This document shows positions 14,234 through 16,885 of a stretch of DNA of 16,885 nt, piece by piece. The position numbers and the translations under genes were made by a program. The DNA comes from an uncultured Christensenellaceae bacterium. GTDB lineage: Bacteria > Bacillota > Clostridia > Christensenellales > Pumilibacteraceae. The stretch lies in the NCBI GenBank assembly GCA_910588315.1, contig CAJUQF010000038.1, positions 1-16,885 of the forward strand, read 5' to 3'. The first letter of the stretch is position 1. The number at the start of each line of letters is the position of its first letter. Below the pieces are notes generated by a model that searched no databases, was not told the origin of the DNA, and was given only the letters and a program-made list of their open reading frames with translations.

Positions 14234-14254
14234 AATATATTCCACGGAGCAGTC

Positions 14255-15007
14255 ATGAAACTACTTACAAGTTCGATTTGCAAGCAGGGCGGAAGAGAAT
14301 ACAATCAAGACTATCTCGACCAGCTGGTTACGGACGACGGCGCATGCCTTGTGGTGTGCGACGGACTCGGCTCGTATTACGGCAGCGAGGTCGCAAGCCG
14401 CATTTGCGCTACGCATATTATCGACGCATACTCTCAGGTAAAAGCGGTGGACGCCGAACGCGCGGTCAAACCCGAATACTGCCAAAGTTACATACAGTCG
14501 GCGCACAATCGCGTCGTCGACGAAAAAGAAAAGAACAGCAAGATCCGTTCGTCATGCACGACGGTAGCGGCGGTCGTAACCGATTTCAATTCGACCGTGA
14601 TCTCGCACATCGGCGATACGCGCGTTTATTTCTTCAAGAATTTCAAGCTTCATTTTCAGACGAAAGATCATTCCCTGTCGCAGATAGCGGTAGAACTCGG
14701 CAAGATCCCGCTGCGCGACATACGTTCGGACAAAGATCAGAACAAGCTGACGCGCGTTCTCGGCTCGGATTACTACATCCCGCCCGACTGCGACATATAT
14801 AACAATCCGCTCATGCCGGGCGATGCGTTTATTCTATGCACCGACGGGTTTTGGGAATATGTTTACGAAGAAGAAATGGAAGAGGACCTTGCCGTTTCCG
14901 CCACGCCGGAAGAAGCGCTTGCTCGAATGGAACAACGCCTGCTCGCACGCGTGACCAAGTACAACGACAATTATTCTGCCATAGTAGCGATCGTCACGGG
15001 AGATTAG
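14255..15007 (+). CDS. PP2C-type Ser/Thr protein phosphatase
   Basis: Soluble metal-dependent phosphatase of 250 residues, the size of bacterial Stp/PrpC proteins that have only the catalytic domain. Motifs in order: REYNQDY (14-20, Asp19), the metal-binding VCDGLGS (34-40, Asp36-Gly37), SSCTTVAAVV (99-108), SHIGDTRVYFF (117-127), KDHSL (137-141), LTRVLGSD (165-172), LCTDGFWEYV (194-203, Asp197) and NDNYSAIV (237-244, Asp238-Asn239). All metal ligands expected for the family are present, so it should be active. No signal or membrane segment. The ATG has GGAG a few bases upstream. The stop is 1 nt before the kinase ATG, so the two are co-translated and the enzyme should remove phosphates placed by that kinase. 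Stp/PrpC is the nearest known role; substrates are unknown. Confidence 0.95.
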   Translation: MKLLTSSICKQGGREYNQDYLDQLVTDDGACLVVCDGLGSYYGSEVASRICATHIIDAYSQVKAVDAERAVKPEYCQSYIQSAHNRVVDEKEKNSKIRSSCTTVAAVVTDFNSTVISHIGDTRVYFFKNFKLHFQTKDHSLSQIAVELGKIPLRDIRSDKDQNKLTRVLGSDYYIPPDCDIYNNPLMPGDAFILCTDGFWEYVYEEEMEEDLAVSATPEEALARMEQRLLARVTKYNDNYSAIVAIVTGD

Positions 15008-15008
15008 T

Positions 15009-16370
15009 ATGGCAAGGATACGTACCAATAAAAACATATGCTTATACTGTTTCGGCGATCTCGACTCGAGCCGCGTTTGTCTTAACTGTCATCACAAAGC
15101 CGACGACACCCCGTCGCCGCCCCATCACCTGCCGCAGCGTACCGTTCTCGGCGCGCAAAACCGTTATCTTGTAGGCAAAGCTTTGGGCGAAGGCGGATTC
15201 GGTATCACCTATCTCGCCTGGGACTTGCAGCAAGGCATTAAAGTCGCTGTCAAGGAATATTTCCCGTCCGGATATGTAACGCGCGTCGCAGGCAACAATC
15301 AGGTCATAATCAACTCCAAACAGAACCAAGCCGCAAGCAACCGCGGACTTAAACGTTTCGTGGAAGAAGCACGTGCGCTCGCCAAGATAAAAAATCTGTC
15401 CGGCGTAGTCAATGTCAGAGACTTCTTCTCCGCCAACGGCACGGCATACATCGTCATGGAGTTTCTCGACGGCGTATCGCTCAAAAAATATTTGCAGCGG
15501 CGCGGCGGCAAGCTCGGCACGGACGAGATACTCACCATAATGCGCCCCGTCATGGAATCGCTCACGCAAGTTCATAAACTCGGGCTTATTCACCGCGATA
15601 TTTCGCCGGACAATATTCTTATAACCAAACACAACGAAGTCAAGCTCATAGACTTCGGCGCGGCAAAGTACAGCAACCCCGACGGCAAATCGCTTTCCAT
15701 CGTTCTCAAACAGGGTTTTGCTCCGCCCGAACAGTACGACTCGCACGGCGAGCAGGGACCGTGGACGGACGTTTACGCGCTCGGCGTTACGCTGTATTAC
15801 GCGATTACCGGCTCGCTCCCGCCCGAATCCATTCGCGTCATGATGGGCAAAGACACGATAAAACGCCCGTCCGAACTCGGTATCGACATCGATCCCGGCG
15901 TGGAAAATGCGCTCATGAAATCACTTGCCGTGGATAAGAAAAAACGCTATCAGGACGTGCAGCAAATGATGAACGGGCTTTACAACCCGAGAGCGCCGCG
16001 AAGAACCGCCGCAACGGCTACGGCCGCCAAGCCTGTCGTTACGCCGCAAAAATCGGTAATACCGAGAACGGCTGCCGGCATTTCGTCCACCACGTCGAAT
16101 ACGATAGGCGCCAAACAAAGTTCGACCGATCGCCCCGCAACCGCAAAGCCTGCGGCAAGCAGACCGGCAGCGTCCGCGGCGAAACTCTCGACGGCTGCCA
16201 AGCCCGCATCGTCGACCGTTAAACCGGCGTCCCCCGCCTCACGACCGTCCGCCGCAACAGCAAAACCCGCGGCGAGCAAACCTGTCGCAAACAAACAGTC
16301 CAATCAAGTCGAAACCACAAAGACGAAAAGCAAATCTTCGGTATTTTCCAAACTGTTCAAAAAGCAATAA
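15009..16370 (+). CDS. Soluble Ser/Thr protein kinase with N-terminal zinc ribbon and low-complexity tail
   Basis: 453 residues. Residues 11-27 form a Cys4 ribbon (CLYC...CLNC; Cys11, 14, 24, 27) that should bind zinc. The kinase domain runs from about residue 52 to 325: glycine loop GEGGFG (60-65), VAVKE with the ATP-binding Lys82, a likely helix-C Glu119/120, catalytic HRDISPDN (195-202; Asp197, Asn202), DFGAA (215-219), APPEQY (238-243) and TDVYALGV (253-260). In the catalytic loop Ser replaces the usual Lys of HRDLK. Residues 326-453 are Ala/Pro/Ser/Lys/Thr-rich with AKPAAS-like repeats, ending in the basic, hydrophobic SSVFSKLFKKQ. There is no transmembrane helix and no PASTA domain, so it is not a PrkC-type wall sensor; the tail may be a phosphorylation target or a localisation segment. 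GGGAG precedes the ATG. It is co-transcribed with the phosphatase. Confidence 0.94.
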   Translation: MARIRTNKNICLYCFGDLDSSRVCLNCHHKADDTPSPPHHLPQRTVLGAQNRYLVGKALGEGGFGITYLAWDLQQGIKVAVKEYFPSGYVTRVAGNNQVIINSKQNQAASNRGLKRFVEEARALAKIKNLSGVVNVRDFFSANGTAYIVMEFLDGVSLKKYLQRRGGKLGTDEILTIMRPVMESLTQVHKLGLIHRDISPDNILITKHNEVKLIDFGAAKYSNPDGKSLSIVLKQGFAPPEQYDSHGEQGPWTDVYALGVTLYYAITGSLPPESIRVMMGKDTIKRPSELGIDIDPGVENALMKSLAVDKKKRYQDVQQMMNGLYNPRAPRRTAATATAAKPVVTPQKSVIPRTAAGISSTTSNTIGAKQSSTDRPATAKPAASRPAASAAKLSTAAKPASSTVKPASPASRPSAATAKPAASKPVANKQSNQVETTKTKSKSSVFSKLFKKQ

Positions 16371-16395
16371 TCGGATATAATATGCAAACACGAAT

Positions 16396-16433
16396 AAGCG
16401 CGGCGACACAATATAATATCTCCGCGCTTTTTT
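16396..16433 (+). terminator. Terminator of the phosphatase-kinase operon
   Basis: AAGCGCGG (16396-16403) pairs with CCGCGCTT (16422-16429) across an 18-nt AT-rich loop, followed by a T-run. The stem is 8 bp and GC-rich, 26 bp after the kinase stop. Confidence 0.85.
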
Positions 16434-16455
16434 GTGCGATAAATCAAAAATATGA

Positions 16456-16481
16456 GATTTCTCGACAAGCTCGAAATGACA
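16456..16481 (+). repeat. REP-like repeat copy 4
   Basis: GATTTCTCGACAAGCTCGAA then ATGACA, the same core as the copies in the purine operon gaps, 23 bp after the terminator. Confidence 0.72.
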
Positions 16482-16508
16482 CAACGGGACGGCGATTTGT
16501 ATTCTTAA

Positions 16509-16578
16509 TTTACGATAAGCATTTTCATTGCTTACTTCGTAGGGAACGACACATCGGCGTTCCGTTTGTTATCGTAAA
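16509..16578. mobile_element. 70-bp MITE-like element with perfect terminal inverted repeats
   Basis: TTTACGATAA (16509-16518) and TTATCGTAAA (16569-16578) are perfect 10-bp terminal inverted repeats. The interior holds TTCGTAGGGAACG and CGTTCCG, also found in part in the longer elements next to it. Its right end overlaps the left end of the next element. No coding capacity. Confidence 0.6.
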
Positions 16579-16702
16579 GCAATTATATTGTGTAATTCGT
16601 AGGGCAGGCAGACCGTCTGCCGTTTCACAAATTTTGCCTTGCCACTCACGGAGCGCAAGGGTCTGCGCTCCCTACAAACGTCGTTTCTGTATTAGCGTTA
16701 CG
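16573..16702. mobile_element. MITE-like element, copy A (about 130 bp)
   Basis: Left end CGTAAAGCAATTATATTGTG; right end a degenerate inverted copy (ATTAGCGTTACG). The interior has palindromes GGCAGAC/GTCTGCC and GGAGCGCA...TGCGCTCC, plus TTCGTAGGG...CCCTAC. The first 36 bases are identical to copy B at 16753. It is too short to code and is likely moved by a transposase elsewhere, or is a dispersed palindromic repeat. Confidence 0.68.
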
Positions 16703-16749
16703 GTAAAGCAGAGACTCGGGACGATGACAAAAACGCAATCTCCTTTACC
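16702..16749. repeat. Short GGTAAAG...CTTTACC unit between copies A and B
   Basis: Left end GGTAAAGCAGAGA and right end TCTCCTTTACC form imperfect inverted repeats about 48 bp across, with ends related to those of the larger elements. It may be a deletion derivative or a nested unit of the same family. Confidence 0.45.
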
Positions 16750-16752
16750 TAC

Positions 16753-16884
16753 CGTAAAGCAATTATATTGTGTAATTCGTAGGGCAGGTAGACCCTTGCC
16801 TGCTGTTTCACAAATTATTGCCTTGCACACACGGAGCGCATGGGTCTGCGCTCCCTACGAACGTCTTTCTGTTATTGCTTTACG
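16753..16884. mobile_element. MITE-like element, copy B (132 bp), at the window edge
   Basis: Perfect 11-bp terminal inverted repeats, CGTAAAGCAAT (16753-16763) and ATTGCTTTACG (16874-16884). The body is closely similar to copy A, with the left 36 bases identical. Interior palindromes include GGAGCGCATGGGTCTGCGCT followed by CC, within TTCGTAGGG...CCCTACGAA arms. No open frame. Whether more copies follow cannot be seen. Confidence 0.72.
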
Positions 16885-16885
16885 A

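Overview
The window looks like a chromosomal segment of an uncultured Firmicutes/Clostridia-type bacterium. I infer this from four things: strong AGGAGG-like Shine-Dalgarno sites; four near-consensus sigma-A promoters, each with a 17-bp spacer; a long single-chain PurL of the clostridial type; and a lipoprotein with InlB-type and Fn3-like modules. The lineage is an inference; no rRNA or other marker gene is present.

Left part (1-3160, minus strand). The 5' two-thirds or so of a surface lipoprotein gene runs off the left edge. It is preceded by a consensus promoter and, unusually, by an intrinsic terminator inside its own leader. Next come a small unknown basic protein and a three-segment membrane protein. 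The membrane protein gene has a consensus promoter so close to its ATG that the mRNA should be leaderless. Terminators separate these units from each other and from the purine operon.

Centre (3179-14115, minus strand). This is a de novo purine biosynthesis operon in transcription order purE-purC-purM-purN-(99-aa unknown gene)-purH-purD-purL. It is driven by a TTGACA-N17-TACAAT promoter upstream of purE. Together the genes give GAR synthetase, GAR transformylase, FGAM synthetase, AIR synthetase, AIR carboxylation, SAICAR synthetase and AICAR transformylase/IMP cyclohydrolase. PurF, PurB and PurK are not in the window; purF is missing from its usual place between purC and purM. PurL carries its own glutaminase domain, so PurS and PurQ are not needed. 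The operon is broken by a 629-bp purH-purD gap and a 188-bp purD-purL gap. Both gaps hold dispersed REP-like repeats, and the larger one also holds a structured repeat region of about 300 bp that I cannot assign.

Right part (14176-16885, plus strand). A divergent promoter drives a two-gene signalling operon: a PP2C-type phosphatase and, one base later, a soluble Ser/Thr kinase with an N-terminal four-cysteine zinc ribbon and a long Ala/Pro/Ser/Lys-rich tail. The pair should act as writer and eraser of the same phosphosites. After its terminator the window ends in a nested array of small elements with terminal inverted repeats (MITE-like), two of which are about 130-bp near-copies of each other.

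No tRNA, rRNA, CRISPR array, transposase or phage gene was seen. The most unusual material is non-coding: the structured purH-purD gap, the MITE-like array, the promoter-terminator leader and the leaderless promoter.
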